Both the position numbers and the translations under genes were made by a program. The notes below the pieces were generated by a model, which was not told the DNA's origin, made no database searches, and saw only the letters and a program-made list of their open reading frames with translations. This document shows, one piece after another, positions 42,112 to 51,012 of a DNA stretch of 51,012 bases. The DNA is from Comamonas sp. lk (GTDB lineage: Bacteria > Pseudomonadota > Gammaproteobacteria > Burkholderiales > Burkholderiaceae_C). Position 1 is the stretch's first letter, and each line of letters starts with the position of its first letter. The DNA is taken from the NCBI GenBank assembly GCA_945860595.1, contig CAMAQV010000020.1:1-51012 (forward strand), written 5' to 3'.

Positions 42112-43686
42112 GTGAACCTTCTACGCGCCGCTTCAACCGTCTCTTTATGGACGCTGCTCTCGCGTGTGACCGGCCTGGTGCGGGAGTCGCTGCTTGCGGC
42201 AACGTTTGGTGCCAGCGCCATGACTGACGCCTTCAATGTGGCGTTTCGCATCCCCAATTTGTTTCGCCGCCTGTTCGCCGAGGGCGCTTTCAGCCAGGCC
42301 TTTATCCCGGTGTTGGCCGCAACCCATGCGCGCGAAGGGCATGCAGCCACCCAGGCTGTCGTGGACGCTGTTGCCAGCGTCATGGTCTGGGTCCTGTTGC
42401 TGGTGTGTGTGGCGGGGGTGGTGGCCGCGCCCGTGCTGGTGTGGGCCATGGCCAGCGGCTTGCAGCAGGATCCGCGCGGCTACAGCGCTGCGGTTTTCAT
42501 GACGCGCTTCATGTTTCCCTACATCGGCTGCATGTCGCTGGTGGCACTGGCCTCTGGCGTGCTCAACACCTACCGGCGCTTTGCGGTTCCGGCGGCCACA
42601 CCGGTGTTGCTCAATCTGTGCACGATTGCCGCCGCCTGGGGTCTGGCCCCGCAGTTGCAGGTACATGGTATCGAGCCGATTTTTGCGATGGCCGTGGGGG
42701 TGATGGCCGGTGGTGTGCTGCAGCTCGCCGTGCAAATCCCGGCTCTGCGCGCGATTGGCGTGTTTCCCCGCTTGGCCTGGACCTGGGGCGGACTGCGGCG
42801 CAGCTGGGCCGATCCGGCAACCCGGGACATTGTGCGTTTGATGGCGCCGGCCTTGCTGGGGGTCAGCGTGGCGCAGATATCGCTGCTGATTAATACCCAG
42901 ATCGCCTCCCACCTGCGTCCCGGCAGCGTGAGCTGGCTCAGCTACGCGGACCGCTTGATGGAATTTCCCACTGCCATGTTGGGCGTGGCCCTGGGTGTGG
43001 TGTTGATGCCCCAGCTCAGCGCAGCACGCGCCAGTGGCGATACACGGGAATATTCCGATCTGCTCGACTGGGGTTTGCGCATCGTAGTCCTGCTGGCCAT
43101 GCCCTGCGCGGTGGCCTTGCTGGTGTTCGGCGAGCCGCTGGTGGCGGTTCTCTTCCATTACCGGGCGTTCACCGATTTCGACGTGCACCAGACTGCGCTG
43201 GCCTTGACCGGTTGGGGCATCGGGCTTGTGGGTTTGGTGGCAATCAAAGTGCTGGCTCCGGGCTATTACGCGAGCCAGGACACCACCACCCCGGTGCGGA
43301 TCGCGGTGGTGGTTCTGGTGCTCACCCAGTTGCTCAACTGGTGGCTGGTTCCCCTGTTGGCCCACGCCGCCCTGTCCATGTCGATTGGCATCGGGGCGCT
43401 GGTCAATGCGGGATGGCTGCTGTACGGTCTGCGTCGCCGGGGTAGCTACAGCGCCCGTGCCGGCTGGGGGCTGTTTGGTGTTCGGGTGCTGGCAGGCTGC
43501 GGTGTATTAGGTGTTTTTTTGTGGTGGGCGACCACCCGGTTTGATTGGCTGGGTATGCCTGCTGTTGCGCGCATGGGTACGCTGCTGGGCGTGGTTGGGG
43601 GTGGTGCTGTTCTGTACCTGCTCGTGGTGCGGGTGCTGGGATTGGATGTGCGGCAGTTCCTGAGGCCCGAGGCTTCACAGAAATAG
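42112..43686 (+). CDS. murJ: Lipid II flippase MurJ
   Basis: A 524-residue MOP-superfamily membrane protein with about 14 membrane segments that moves lipid II across the inner membrane for peptidoglycan synthesis. Conserved features: [59 protein letters not shown] at the N terminus and [31 protein letters not shown] in the middle, including the essential basic residues. Start is a GTG at 42112. Confidence 0.97.
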   Translation: MNLLRAASTVSLWTLLSRVTGLVRESLLAATFGASAMTDAFNVAFRIPNLFRRLFAEGAFSQAFIPVLAATHAREGHAATQAVVDAVASVMVWVLLLVCVAGVVAAPVLVWAMASGLQQDPRGYSAAVFMTRFMFPYIGCMSLVALASGVLNTYRRFAVPAATPVLLNLCTIAAAWGLAPQLQVHGIEPIFAMAVGVMAGGVLQLAVQIPALRAIGVFPRLAWTWGGLRRSWADPATRDIVRLMAPALLGVSVAQISLLINTQIASHLRPGSVSWLSYADRLMEFPTAMLGVALGVVLMPQLSAARASGDTREYSDLLDWGLRIVVLLAMPCAVALLVFGEPLVAVLFHYRAFTDFDVHQTALALTGWGIGLVGLVAIKVLAPGYYASQDTTTPVRIAVVVLVLTQLLNWWLVPLLAHAALSMSIGIGALVNAGWLLYGLRRRGSYSARAGWGLFGVRVLAGCGVLGVFLWWATTRFDWLGMPAVARMGTLLGVVGGGAVLYLLVVRVLGLDVRQFLRPEASQK

Positions 43687-43732
43687 GCTCGGCGCCCCAG
43701 CCCGGTGGAACAAATTACGGCTATAAATCGGC

Positions 43733-44584
43733 ATGCACCTGTCTTTTGATGTTCCGAGCCCCTTGGACTATTTCCAGTCGCTGGTGGAGTCCGATGATGA
43801 GCTGCCGCTGCTGGAGGCCGCTACCTGTATCGCACAGGACGAATACCCCGAGCTCGATGTGCAGGCGGCGCTGTCAACCGTCGACCATCTGGTGGAGCGC
43901 CTGCACCGCAGGATTGCGCGGGATGAGTCAACCCTTTCTCGCCTGCGTGCCCTGAACCGGTTCTTTTACAAGGATCTGGGTTTTCGCGGCAATGTCAATG
44001 ACTATTACGACCCGTCCAACAGCTTCATCCATGAAGTGCTGGAGCGCAGGGTCGGTATCCCGATTTCTCTGGCGCTGATTTGGCTGGAACTGGCCCGCTC
44101 CCTGGGTTTGCCCGCGCATGGCGTGTGTTTTCCCGGTCATTTCCTGATCAAGGTCAAGTTGCCGCTGGGTTTGGCCGTGGTCGACCCGCTCAACGGTGAG
44201 TCCCTGGGCCGTGAACACCTTGAGGAGATGCTGCTTCCCTATCGCCGCCGCACTGGCCTGACCGACACGCAGGACACGCCACTGTCGCTCTATCTGCAGG
44301 CCGCGCCCGAGCGGGATATCCTGGCGCGCATGCTGCGCAACTTGAAAGAGATTTACCAGCAGGCAAGCGACTGGCCGCGCCTGTTGGCCGTGCAGGAGCG
44401 CTTGGTGGTCCTGATGCCCCACGCCTGGTCCGAGTACCGCGACCGTGGCCTTGCCCACGCGGCAATGGGGCAGAATGACCGCGCCTTGGCCGACTTGGAG
44501 TGCTACTTGGTGCACACGGAAGACCTGGCGGATATGGACCGCATTGCCGACAAGGTGCAGCATCTGCGGCGTGTCGTCGGTTGA
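43733..44584 (+). CDS. SirB1-type transglutaminase-fold/TPR protein
   Basis: A 283-residue protein of the SirB1 family: N-terminal transglutaminase-like fold (LNRFFYKDLGFRGNVNDYYDPSNSFIHEVLERRVGIPISLALIWLELARSLGLPAHGVCFPGHFLIKV) and a C-terminal tetratricopeptide-like tail (LPHAWSEYRDRGLAHAAMGQNDRALADLECYL). Function is not established in this family, and whether the fold is catalytic is unclear. It lies between murJ and a permease gene on the same strand. Confidence 0.88.
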   Translation: MHLSFDVPSPLDYFQSLVESDDELPLLEAATCIAQDEYPELDVQAALSTVDHLVERLHRRIARDESTLSRLRALNRFFYKDLGFRGNVNDYYDPSNSFIHEVLERRVGIPISLALIWLELARSLGLPAHGVCFPGHFLIKVKLPLGLAVVDPLNGESLGREHLEEMLLPYRRRTGLTDTQDTPLSLYLQAAPERDILARMLRNLKEIYQQASDWPRLLAVQERLVVLMPHAWSEYRDRGLAHAAMGQNDRALADLECYLVHTEDLADMDRIADKVQHLRRVVG

Positions 44585-44615
44585 CACATTGCCCCCCTCA
44601 ACCTTCAACCCAATC

Positions 44616-45701
44616 ATGATGGAAAGTACAAAGTCCACCGCTATGTGGGCCGCAGCCTTGCTAGGTGTGGTTGTGGCGGTCTGGTTATTGGCCCCGGTAC
44701 TCGCCCCTTTTGCCATGGCGGCGGTACTGGCCTATGTGCTCAACCCATCGGTGAACGCGCTAGCCCGGGTGTGCGGCGGCACGCCGGGACGGTGGTTTGC
44801 CGTGCTGGTCGTGGAAACCGTTTTCCTGCTTCTGGCCGCAGGTTTGGCGCTGATGATTTTTCCCATACTGGCAGTCGAGGTTCCGCTCATGCGTGACCAG
44901 GTACCCGGCTTGCTCACCGCACTCAATGCCCATGTGCAGCCTTTGCTTCGGCACTACGGCATCAAAGTGGCTGTGGATGAGGTGGCTATTAAGGCGTTCG
45001 TGATGACCTATTTGAACGCCAATGTTGAATCCCTGCTCACCTTGCTGCTGGACTCGCTCAAGATGGGCGGCAGCCTGGCCGTGGCCTTCATCAGCAACGT
45101 CCTGCTGATTCCCGTGGTGGTGTTTTACCTGCTGCTGGAGTGGGACGCTCTGTTGGCGAATGTCCGTGCCCTGGCACCGCTGCGTTTTCGCGTTGTGATG
45201 GACGGGTTTTTCACCCAGGCCGACGCGGTGCTGGGTCAGTATTTACGCGGACAACTGCTGGTCATGGCTGCGTTAGGCGTGTACTACGCGGTGGCATTGT
45301 CGGTTTTCGGGTTGGATCTGGCCATTCCGATCGGGGTATTCACCGGCCTGGCCGTGTTTGTGCCCTATGTGGGTTTTGCGTTGGGTTTGACCTTGGCTTT
45401 GGTGGCTGGCATATTGCAGTTCGCTGCCGATCCGGGTCTGCAGTACGCGCTGCTGGTGGTGGGCGGTGTCTACGGGCTGGGGCAGGTACTGGAGAGCTTT
45501 GTCCTGACTCCCCGGTTGGTGGGCGAGCGTATCGGGCTGCATCCGCTGGCCGTGATTTTTGCGCTGATGGCGTTTGCGCAATTGTTCGGCTTCGTCGGTG
45601 TGGTGCTGGCCCTGCCAGCCAGCGCGGTTCTGGTGGTTGCCCTTCGCCGCGTAACGGGGGAGTTTGGGGACAGCCACGCTGCCCGCGTGGACCGGCCCTG
45701 A
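44616..45701 (+). CDS. PerM/AI-2E-family membrane transporter
   Basis: A 361-residue integral membrane protein of the AI-2E exporter/PerM family. N-terminal membrane segments WAAALLGVVVAVWLLAPVLAPFAMAAVLAYVLNPSVNAL, an amphipathic middle, and the family C-terminal core (DAVLGQYLRGQLLVMAALGVYYAVALSVFGLDLAIPIGVFTGLAVFVPYVGFALG, RLVGERIGLHPLAVIFALMAFAQLFGFVGVVLALPASAVLVV). ATG 44616 (or 44619) is the start; the frame continues upstream inside the SirB1-like gene. The substrate is unknown. In this neighbourhood it usually precedes hda. Confidence 0.88.
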   Translation: MMESTKSTAMWAAALLGVVVAVWLLAPVLAPFAMAAVLAYVLNPSVNALARVCGGTPGRWFAVLVVETVFLLLAAGLALMIFPILAVEVPLMRDQVPGLLTALNAHVQPLLRHYGIKVAVDEVAIKAFVMTYLNANVESLLTLLLDSLKMGGSLAVAFISNVLLIPVVVFYLLLEWDALLANVRALAPLRFRVVMDGFFTQADAVLGQYLRGQLLVMAALGVYYAVALSVFGLDLAIPIGVFTGLAVFVPYVGFALGLTLALVAGILQFAADPGLQYALLVVGGVYGLGQVLESFVLTPRLVGERIGLHPLAVIFALMAFAQLFGFVGVVLALPASAVLVVALRRVTGEFGDSHAARVDRP

Positions 45702-45731
45702 GCCCGGCCCTATGGCGCAGACCATCATCTG

Positions 45732-46418
45732 ATGCAGCAAATTCCTCTGGATATCGGCACCCCGCTGATTCCCACCCTCGACAACTTTTTCCCCGGCCCT
45801 AACGCCGATGTGCTGAGCCATCTGCGGCAGTGGTTGGATGCCGATGCGGCCGGTGTCGCCCCTTCATCTGTGGGTGTGTACCTTGCCGGCGCGCCAGGCA
45901 GCGGCAAGTCGCATCTGATGGGCGCGCTGGCAGGTGCATTGCGCCTCAAAGGCCAAGCGGTTGGTCTGATGGGGCCTGAATCCCCGCTTACAGAGGCCTT
46001 TGACCCTGCCTGGTCTGCGGTCATCCTGGAGGACGTTCATGCCTTCGATGCGCCGCGGCAGCATGTCGCCTTCAATTGGTTTGTCAACGCACAGAGCTAC
46101 CAGCGGGCGGTGTTTTCGACCGGAAATGCGCTGCCGCCGGCACTGGCTTTACGCGAGGACCTGCGCACCCGGCTTGGGGGCGGACAGATTTTTCTCTTAC
46201 AGCCGCTCACCGAAGCACAGGTGCGTACCGTGCTGCGCGACAGCGCGCAGACGCGTGGCCTGGTTGTGGGCGACGAGGTCCTGGACTTTGTGTTGCACCG
46301 TTTTAGCCGTGACCTGGGCAGCCTGATGCCTTTGCTCGCAGCGCTGGACCATTACGCGCTGCAAACCCAGCGCGCGATTACCATTCCCTTCATAAAAACC
46401 ATGTTGGAAAGCCTATGA
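45732..46418 (+). CDS. hda: DnaA regulatory inactivator Hda
   Basis: A 228-residue AAA+ protein that, bound to the sliding clamp, stimulates ATP hydrolysis by DnaA after initiation. Clamp-binding motif at the extreme N terminus (QQIPLDI), Walker A GAPGSGKSHLMGAL (about 53-66), Walker B-like AVILEDVHAF, arginine-finger region LREDLRTRLGGGQIFLLQPL, and the lid with HRFSRDLGSLMPLLAALD. Its stop overlaps the HAD gene by 4 bp. Confidence 0.93.
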   Translation: MQQIPLDIGTPLIPTLDNFFPGPNADVLSHLRQWLDADAAGVAPSSVGVYLAGAPGSGKSHLMGALAGALRLKGQAVGLMGPESPLTEAFDPAWSAVILEDVHAFDAPRQHVAFNWFVNAQSYQRAVFSTGNALPPALALREDLRTRLGGGQIFLLQPLTEAQVRTVLRDSAQTRGLVVGDEVLDFVLHRFSRDLGSLMPLLAALDHYALQTQRAITIPFIKTMLESL

Positions 46419-47101
46419 CACGCAAGAAGATCGCCTTGTTCGATCTCGATCACACCCTTTTGCCGCTGGATTCGGACTACTCCTGGGGCCGTTTTACGGC
46501 GGGTTTGGGTTGGGTTGACCCCGCAGAGTTTGACCGCTGCAACGATCAGTTTTTCCGCGATTACCGCGCCGGAACGCTCGACATTGATGCCTACGTGGCA
46601 TTTGCCACCGCCGCGTTTCTGGCCCAGGGCCAGACTGCAGCCGAAGCGGCCCATGCGCGCTACCTGCAGGAAATCATCTCCCCCGCAGTTCGCCCGCAGG
46701 CGGTCGAGCTGGTGCAGCAACACCGCAAGCAAGGTGCTACCACCATTGTGATCACGGCAACCAATGAATTTGTAGCCAGCCCGGTGGCGCGCCTGTTCGG
46801 CCCCGATTTGGTCATGGCGGTGGACCTGCAGCGTGATGCAGCCACCGGCTGGTTCAAAGGCTTGGTGCGGGGAGTGCCGAGTTTTCGCGAGGGCAAGGTG
46901 CGCCGCATCGAGTCCTGGCTCAGCGGTCAAGGGCTGGGCTGGGCTGACGTGGACAGCAGCTTTTATTCCGACTCCATCAACGACTTGCCCCTTCTGGAGC
47001 GTGTCAACAACCCCGTGGCTACCAACCCGGACGAGTCTTTGCGTGCCATCGCGCAGAATCGCGGGTGGCGCATACTGGATCTTTTTGGCGCAGACCATTG
47101 A
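46415..47101 (+). CDS. HAD-IB family phosphatase
   Basis: A 228-residue haloacid-dehalogenase hydrolase of subfamily IB. Motif I ALFDLDHTLLPLDSDYSW (nucleophile Asp10, acid Asp12), motif II VITATNEF, motif III Lys in FREGKVRRIESW and motif IV YSDSINDLPLLE. It resembles the phosphoserine-phosphatase-like proteins found near hda and pcnB in betaproteobacteria; the substrate is not certain. Translationally coupled to hda. Confidence 0.9.
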   Translation: MTRKKIALFDLDHTLLPLDSDYSWGRFTAGLGWVDPAEFDRCNDQFFRDYRAGTLDIDAYVAFATAAFLAQGQTAAEAAHARYLQEIISPAVRPQAVELVQQHRKQGATTIVITATNEFVASPVARLFGPDLVMAVDLQRDAATGWFKGLVRGVPSFREGKVRRIESWLSGQGLGWADVDSSFYSDSINDLPLLERVNNPVATNPDESLRAIAQNRGWRILDLFGADH

Positions 47102-47153
47102 AACTGCGCCACGTCCGGCGCGGGCGGGTCTGCCGGGCGCACCACCACACACC

Positions 47154-48743
47154 ATGATAAAAAACTTCATCGAAAAACTTCTGGGCAAAGCGGGCGCTGG
47201 CACCAAGTCCCGGTTTGGCAAGCGTGTGGATGTGCCCGCCAGCACCCATGGCATTGATCCGGCCATGGTCGACGAGCGCGCCGCCAACGTAGTGCGCACC
47301 TTGCAGGGAGCCGGATTTGAGGCCTACATCGTTGGCGGTGCGGTGCGCGACATGCTGCTGGGTTTGCGGCCCAAGGATTTTGATGTGGCCACCAATGCCA
47401 CGCCCGAGCAGGTCAAGCAGCTTTTCCGCCGGGCTTTCATCATCGGACGGCGTTTTCGGATCGTGCATGTGGTCTATGGGCGCGGCCGTGAGCATGAGGT
47501 GATTGAGGTCTCCACATTTCGCGCCTATCTCGATAACGCGGCCGCCGAGCAGGTGGCAGGCAACGAAAAAACCAGCCGCAGCGAATTGGCCGGTATGCAA
47601 CACGCGGTGGACTCCACCGGCCGCGTCCTGCGCGACAACGTTTGGGGTCCGCAGGAAGAGGACGCCGTGCGGCGCGACTTCACCATCAACGCCATGTACT
47701 ACGACCCTGCCACGCAGGTGGTTGTGGACTACCACGGCGGCCTCAAGGACGCCAAAAGCAAGACCCTGCGCATGATTGGCGACCCGGTGACCCGCTACCG
47801 CGAAGATCCGGTGCGCATCATCCGTGCAGTGCGCTTCGCCGCCAAGCTTAGCCACCTGGGCTTCAAACTGGAGGCCAAGACCGCCGCGCCGATTGTCAAG
47901 TCTAAAAAACTGCTGGACGATGTTCCGCAGAGCCGCCTCTTTGACGAGATGCTCAAACTGCTGCAGACAGGGCATTCGCTCGCTTCCATCGCGCAGCTGC
48001 AAACGCTGGGCGTGGCGCGGGGTATTTATCCCCTCCTGGACCTGGTGGTCGAGCGCGCGGCGCTGCCGCTGGTCAATGCCGTATTGCTCGATACCGACCG
48101 CCGGGTCGGCGAGGGCAAACCCGTGGCTCCGAGCTTTCTGCTGGCTTGTGTGCTCTGGCCCGATGTGCGCGATGGCTGGAATGCCCGCTTGAACGAGCGG
48201 CAACACAGCCACCCGGCCCTGCAGGATGCGATCGAGGGTGTCTTTGATCAGCGCATCGGCGACGTCTCCGGGCGGGGCAAGCTGGCGGGCGACATGCGCG
48301 AGATATGGCTGTTGCAGCCGCGCTTTGAGAAGCGCACGGGCAGTGCGCCTTTTGGCTTGCTGGACCAGCCGCGCTTTCGGGCCGGTTTTGATTTCATGCG
48401 CCTGCGCGCCGACACCGGTGAGGTGGACGAAGCCTTGGTGGACTGGTGGCAGGAATTCAGTACGGGCGACGCCGACATCCAGCAAGACCTGGTCGAACAG
48501 CTGCGCCAGGAACAGGCCAAGCGCCCGCGTGCCCCCCGGGTGCAGCGGGCACCGCCGCCCGAAGACGAGGCCGTAGCCCAGCGCGCAGCGCGTCAGACCG
48601 GGGGCTCGGGTGAGGCGAAGGACGCCGTCACCGGTATGGCCCTGGACGGCGATGCACCCAAGAAGCGGCGTAGGCGTCGTCGCACGTCAGGCAAGGGCGG
48701 CGCGGGCGAGGGTTCCATGGGCGGCGTGCCACCGTCCGCGTGA
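47154..48743 (+). CDS. pcnB: Poly(A) polymerase I
   Basis: A 529-residue class II nucleotidyltransferase that adds poly(A) tails to RNA 3' ends. Catalytic signature AYIVGGAVRDMLLGLRPKDFDVATNATP with the Asp pair, then VRRDFTINAMYYDP, DPVTRYREDPVRIIRAVRFAAKL and RLFDEMLKLLQTGHS, which favour PcnB over a CCA-adding enzyme. The C terminus is long and strongly basic (KKRRRRRRTSGKG), as in PcnB. The ATG at 47154 (MIKNFIEKLLGKAG) is chosen; the frame to 46833 overlaps the HAD gene. Confidence 0.94.
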   Translation: MIKNFIEKLLGKAGAGTKSRFGKRVDVPASTHGIDPAMVDERAANVVRTLQGAGFEAYIVGGAVRDMLLGLRPKDFDVATNATPEQVKQLFRRAFIIGRRFRIVHVVYGRGREHEVIEVSTFRAYLDNAAAEQVAGNEKTSRSELAGMQHAVDSTGRVLRDNVWGPQEEDAVRRDFTINAMYYDPATQVVVDYHGGLKDAKSKTLRMIGDPVTRYREDPVRIIRAVRFAAKLSHLGFKLEAKTAAPIVKSKKLLDDVPQSRLFDEMLKLLQTGHSLASIAQLQTLGVARGIYPLLDLVVERAALPLVNAVLLDTDRRVGEGKPVAPSFLLACVLWPDVRDGWNARLNERQHSHPALQDAIEGVFDQRIGDVSGRGKLAGDMREIWLLQPRFEKRTGSAPFGLLDQPRFRAGFDFMRLRADTGEVDEALVDWWQEFSTGDADIQQDLVEQLRQEQAKRPRAPRVQRAPPPEDEAVAQRAARQTGGSGEAKDAVTGMALDGDAPKKRRRRRRTSGKGGAGEGSMGGVPPSA

Positions 48744-49216
48744 GCATGCCAGATCGGGTGCTGGCAACGCTGGGCGTCGGGGCTAATCTGGGCGACGCCC
48801 GGGCTGCGGTGCGCAAAGCAGTCCAGGATCTGGCAGCACTGCCGCAGACGGAGTGGCGTGCCTCCTCGTCGCTGTACACCAGTGCGCCGCTGGACGCCGA
48901 CGGGCCGGATTACGTCAATGCGGTGGTTCAGGTCTGGACCGCGCTGAGTCCGGATGCGCTGCTAGCCGCTTTACAAGCGATTGAGCAGCAGGCCGGCCGA
49001 TTGCGCCCTTATCGCAACGCGCCGCGCACGCTGGACCTGGACATCCTCCTCTATGGCGAGCTCCAGCTGACGCGCAGCGATCTGCACATTCCCCATCCCA
49101 GGATGTGGCAGCGTGCTTTTGTCGTCATGCCGCTGGCGGAAATTGCGCCCCATATGGTGAGCGCGGCTCAGATGCAGTCGCTGGCTGGGCAGTCTGTGCG
49201 GCGCTTGGATGCGTGA
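48740..49216 (+). CDS. folK: 2-amino-4-hydroxy-6-hydroxymethyldihydropteridine pyrophosphokinase
   Basis: A 158-residue HPPK that transfers pyrophosphate from ATP to the pterin in folate synthesis. LATLGVGANLGDARAAVRKA, YVNAVVQV, RNAPRTLDLDILLYG (signature with the Mg-binding Asp pair) and LHIPHPRMWQRAFVVMPLAEIAP are all typical. The GTG at 48740 overlaps the pcnB stop by 4 bp; an ATG at 48746 is an equally good start. Coupled to pcnB, a common arrangement. Confidence 0.96.
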   Translation: MSMPDRVLATLGVGANLGDARAAVRKAVQDLAALPQTEWRASSSLYTSAPLDADGPDYVNAVVQVWTALSPDALLAALQAIEQQAGRLRPYRNAPRTLDLDILLYGELQLTRSDLHIPHPRMWQRAFVVMPLAEIAPHMVSAAQMQSLAGQSVRRLDA

Positions 49217-49221
49217 TGGTT

Positions 49222-49241
49222 GCGCGCACTTGCGCGCTTTT
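49222..49241 (+). terminator. Intrinsic terminator after folK
   Basis: GCGCGC (49222-49227) and GCGCGC (49232-49237) form a GC stem with a four-base loop, followed by four T residues, 6 bp past the folK stop. Confidence 0.75.
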
Positions 49242-49318
49242 CGTCCATGTTGAACAATAGCTACTCCGGTAGGCCCGGATGATCGGGGCGCGGTAGACAA
49301 CTGCAAGGATTGATCGGT

Positions 49319-49582
49319 ATGCACATTCCTTTGAATGGTTCGGTAAAGGCGCTATGGCTGCACTGCATGGCCATGTGTCTGGTGTTGCAGGCGGGGTCAG
49401 CCCTTGCCTACAAGGTGGAAAAAGTGTGTGAGGAGATGCCTGCAACACTGAATTCAAAAGCCAAAACCAAGTGCAAGATCGTTGTGGTGCGGCCGGCTAA
49501 AGAGGGCGAAGAGCCCAAAGATAAGAAAGAAGAAGCGCCGGCCGGCCATGGCGCAAAGCCGGAGGCCAAGCCCAAGCATTGA
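49319..49582 (+). CDS. Small secreted Lys/Glu-rich protein of unknown function
   Basis: An 87-residue protein with a hydrophobic N terminus ending in an AxA-type cleavage site (about 14-31, LHCMAMCLVLQAGSALA), so probably exported. The mature part has two Cys (KVCEEMP, KTKCKIVV) about 16 residues apart that could form a disulfide, then a charged tail rich in Lys, Glu and Pro. AAGGA nine bases upstream supports the ATG at 49319. I do not recognise a family. Confidence 0.65.
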   Translation: MHIPLNGSVKALWLHCMAMCLVLQAGSALAYKVEKVCEEMPATLNSKAKTKCKIVVVRPAKEGEEPKDKKEEAPAGHGAKPEAKPKH

Positions 49583-49607
49583 GCGGGTTTCGGGCGCGTC
49601 AGCGGCC

Positions 49608-50591
49608 TCAGGTGGTGCGGCACACCGACTGCTGCGCCAGTTGGCACAAGCAGTCGCTGTAAACGCTATTGGGCAATTGGCGAGCGGCAGCTATCGCCAG
49701 TGCTGCCTGGGCCTGGGCCGCCTCCATCGCAACGGCTATCGCGCCGGTGCGCTGAACGATGGCAACCACTGCGCCAAGCTGGCTTGCGTCACCGTTTTCA
49801 ATCGCCTGACGCACGATTTGCGCGTCTGCCGCGCCGCTCCTTTGCATGGCGGCTATCAAGGGCAGCGTATTCTTTCCTTCGCGCAGATCATCGCCCAGGT
49901 TTTTGCCCAGCAAGTCAGCGTCGCCGGTGTAATCCAGCACATCGTCAATGATCTGAAATGCGGTTCCCAAGGCCTGTCCGTAACGGGCGCAGGCCTCTTC
50001 ATGTTCAGCGCTGGCCTTAGCCAGAATGGCTCCCACGCGGGCGCTGGCCTCGAATAGTTTGGCCGTTTTGGAGCGGATCACCTCGGTGTACTGCACCTGG
50101 GTCAAATCGGCGTTGTGCATATTCATCAACTGCATCACTTCGCCTTCGGCAATGATGTTGGTCGCCTCTGCCAACACCTCCATGATGCGCATGCTGCTGG
50201 CTTCAACCATCATCTGAAAGGCGCGCGAATACAGGAAGTCGCCAACCAGCACACTGGCCGGATTGCCAAAGGCGGCATTGGCAGTCGCGAGGCCACGGCG
50301 CAGACTGGAATCATCCACCACATCGTCATGCAGCAGTGTCGCGGTATGGATGAATTCGACCACTGCGGCCATGGGCCAGCGCCGCGGGTCCTCGCATCCC
50401 AGCGCGCCGCAGCACAGCAACAAAAGTTTTGGGCGCAGCCGCTTGCCGCCGGCGTCTAGGATGTACTGGGAAATCTGGCCGACCAACGCGACGTCGGAGT
50501 GCAAGCGCCGCCCGATCACGGAGTCCACCTCAAGCATGTCCGCGTCTACGAGTTCGAGTCCCGCTGGCGGGCTGGAGGGGATGGTGGGCAC
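49608..50591 (-). CDS. ispB: Octaprenyl (polyprenyl) diphosphate synthase
   Basis: A prenyltransferase of about 327 residues that builds the long isoprenoid chain of ubiquinone. First aspartate-rich motif LLHDDVVDDSSLRRG, second FQIIDDVLDYTGD, with GGKRLRPKLLLLC and LVGDFLYSRAF. Start is uncertain: a GTG at 50591 (MPTIPSSPPAG) fits best, because the TTG at 50618 lies immediately next to a TATAAT -10 element (50624-50619). It is divergent from rplU, the usual order. Confidence 0.94.
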   Translation of the reverse strand: MPTIPSSPPAGLELVDADMLEVDSVIGRRLHSDVALVGQISQYILDAGGKRLRPKLLLLCCGALGCEDPRRWPMAAVVEFIHTATLLHDDVVDDSSLRRGLATANAAFGNPASVLVGDFLYSRAFQMMVEASSMRIMEVLAEATNIIAEGEVMQLMNMHNADLTQVQYTEVIRSKTAKLFEASARVGAILAKASAEHEEACARYGQALGTAFQIIDDVLDYTGDADLLGKNLGDDLREGKNTLPLIAAMQRSGAADAQIVRQAIENGDASQLGAVVAIVQRTGAIAVAMEAAQAQAALAIAAARQLPNSVYSDCLCQLAQQSVCRTT

Positions 50592-50618
50592 AGGTTCGGC
50601 GGGGAGTCGGAGCAGCAA

Positions 50619-50684
50619 ATTATAGGTGCCGCCTGGGGCGGTATGCCGCGACGGCGGTCCTTTGAAGAGCTGCGTGGCTATAAT
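50619..50684. promoter_or_regulatory. Divergent promoter region of ispB and rplU
   Basis: Two perfect TATAAT hexamers: 50624-50619 on the minus strand for ispB and 50679-50684 on the plus strand for rplU. The -35 elements are weak on both sides. An rplU transcript would start near 50691, giving a leader of about 44 bases. Confidence 0.6.
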
Positions 50685-50734
50685 CTTAGGCTCTGCAGAA
50701 ATCCGTCTGCGGTATTCCTATCGAAGAGGTTCAC

Positions 50735-51012
50735 ATGTACGCGGTCATAAAAACCGGCGGCAAGCAGTATCGCGTTGCTGTCGGCGAAAAAATTAAAGTA
50801 GAACAGATTGCTGCGGATGTAGGCCAAGAGATTGTTTTCGACCAGGTTCTGGCTGTCGGTAACGGCGCTGAATTGAAGGTTGGAACACCCTTGGTGTCCG
50901 GCGCAACTGTGACAGTGACAGTTTTGTCACACGGCAAGCACGACAAAGTGCGTATTTTCAAAATTCGTCGTCGTAAGCATTACAAAAAACGCCAATGGCA
51001 CCGTCAGCAGTT
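50735..51012 (+). CDS. rplU: 50S ribosomal protein L21, partial at the right edge
   Basis: The first 92 codons of L21: [25 protein letters not shown], then [55 protein letters not shown], the conserved C-terminal basic region. A GAAGAGGT ribosome binding site precedes the ATG. About 10 residues should lie beyond the window, where rpmA is expected next. Confidence 0.97.
   Translation, partial: MYAVIKTGGKQYRVAVGEKIKVEQIAADVGQEIVFDQVLAVGNGAELKVGTPLVSGATVTVTVLSHGKHDKVRIFKIRRRKHYKKRQWHRQQ

Noticed and set aside
42145-43365. Minus-strand ORF of 406 codons, His/Gln/Gly rich
   Set aside because: Antisense to murJ; low-complexity composition typical of a shadow frame.
47019-48485. Minus-strand ORF of 488 codons
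   Set aside because: Antisense to pcnB, which has complete nucleotidyltransferase motifs.

Overview
The window looks like a chromosomal segment of a betaproteobacterium of the order Burkholderiales, most likely the Comamonadaceae (Rhodoferax/Polaromonas-like). This rests on GC-rich codon use, on the gene order asd-fimV-truA-trpF-trpB-trpA-accD, on the argD/argF/DUF3579 cluster, and on the Anbu/transglutaminase/alpha-E/ATP-grasp cluster. The species call is an inference from gene content; no rRNA is present.

Layout. (1) Positions 1-5600, minus strand: the 5' part of a giant gene (at least 1,866 codons with no stop, running off the left edge) made almost entirely of 24-bp/8-residue repeats. 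(2) 5854-9764, minus: a four-gene overlapping operon encoding a circularly permuted ATP-grasp protein, an alpha-E protein, a transglutaminase-like protease and the proteasome-like Anbu peptidase. (3) 9955-21518: housekeeping genes, namely a mannonate-dehydratase-like enolase, lysS, a YggT membrane protein, and the block asd, fimV, truA, trpF, trpB, trpA, accD. (4) 21760-22209: a short BLUF blue-light sensor. (5) 22357-31537, minus: a six-gene methylamine/one-carbon operon transcribed as mttB-like, dimethylglycine-dehydrogenase-like, soxB, soxD, soxA, soxG. Together they could strip methyl groups from a betaine or dimethylglycine down to glycine, passing formaldehyde equivalents to tetrahydrofolate.

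(6) 31751-35121: a tRNA-Leu(CAA) gene with a small integrated element of about 3.3 kb. It carries a tyrosine recombinase and two toxin-antitoxin modules (HigBA-like and YefM-YoeB-like) and is bounded by a direct repeat that matches the 5' half of the tRNA and its upstream region. (7) 35208-36278: a divergent pair, an uncharacterised membrane protein and a small winged-helix regulator. (8) 36322-41558: argF-argD (minus), then divergently DUF3579-exbB-exbD-exbD-tonB (plus), a TonB energy-transduction operon with two exbD genes. (9) 41714-51012: core functions: rpsT, murJ, sirB1-like, a PerM/AI-2E-type permease, hda, a HAD phosphatase, pcnB, folK, a small secreted protein, a polyprenyl diphosphate synthase and the start of rplU.

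Most of the window is ordinary core genome. The accessory or unusual parts are the giant octapeptide-repeat gene, the Anbu operon beside it, the MttB-like/DMGDH/Sox operon, and the tRNA-Leu element whose attachment repeat runs toward the tRNA 5' end rather than the usual 3' end.
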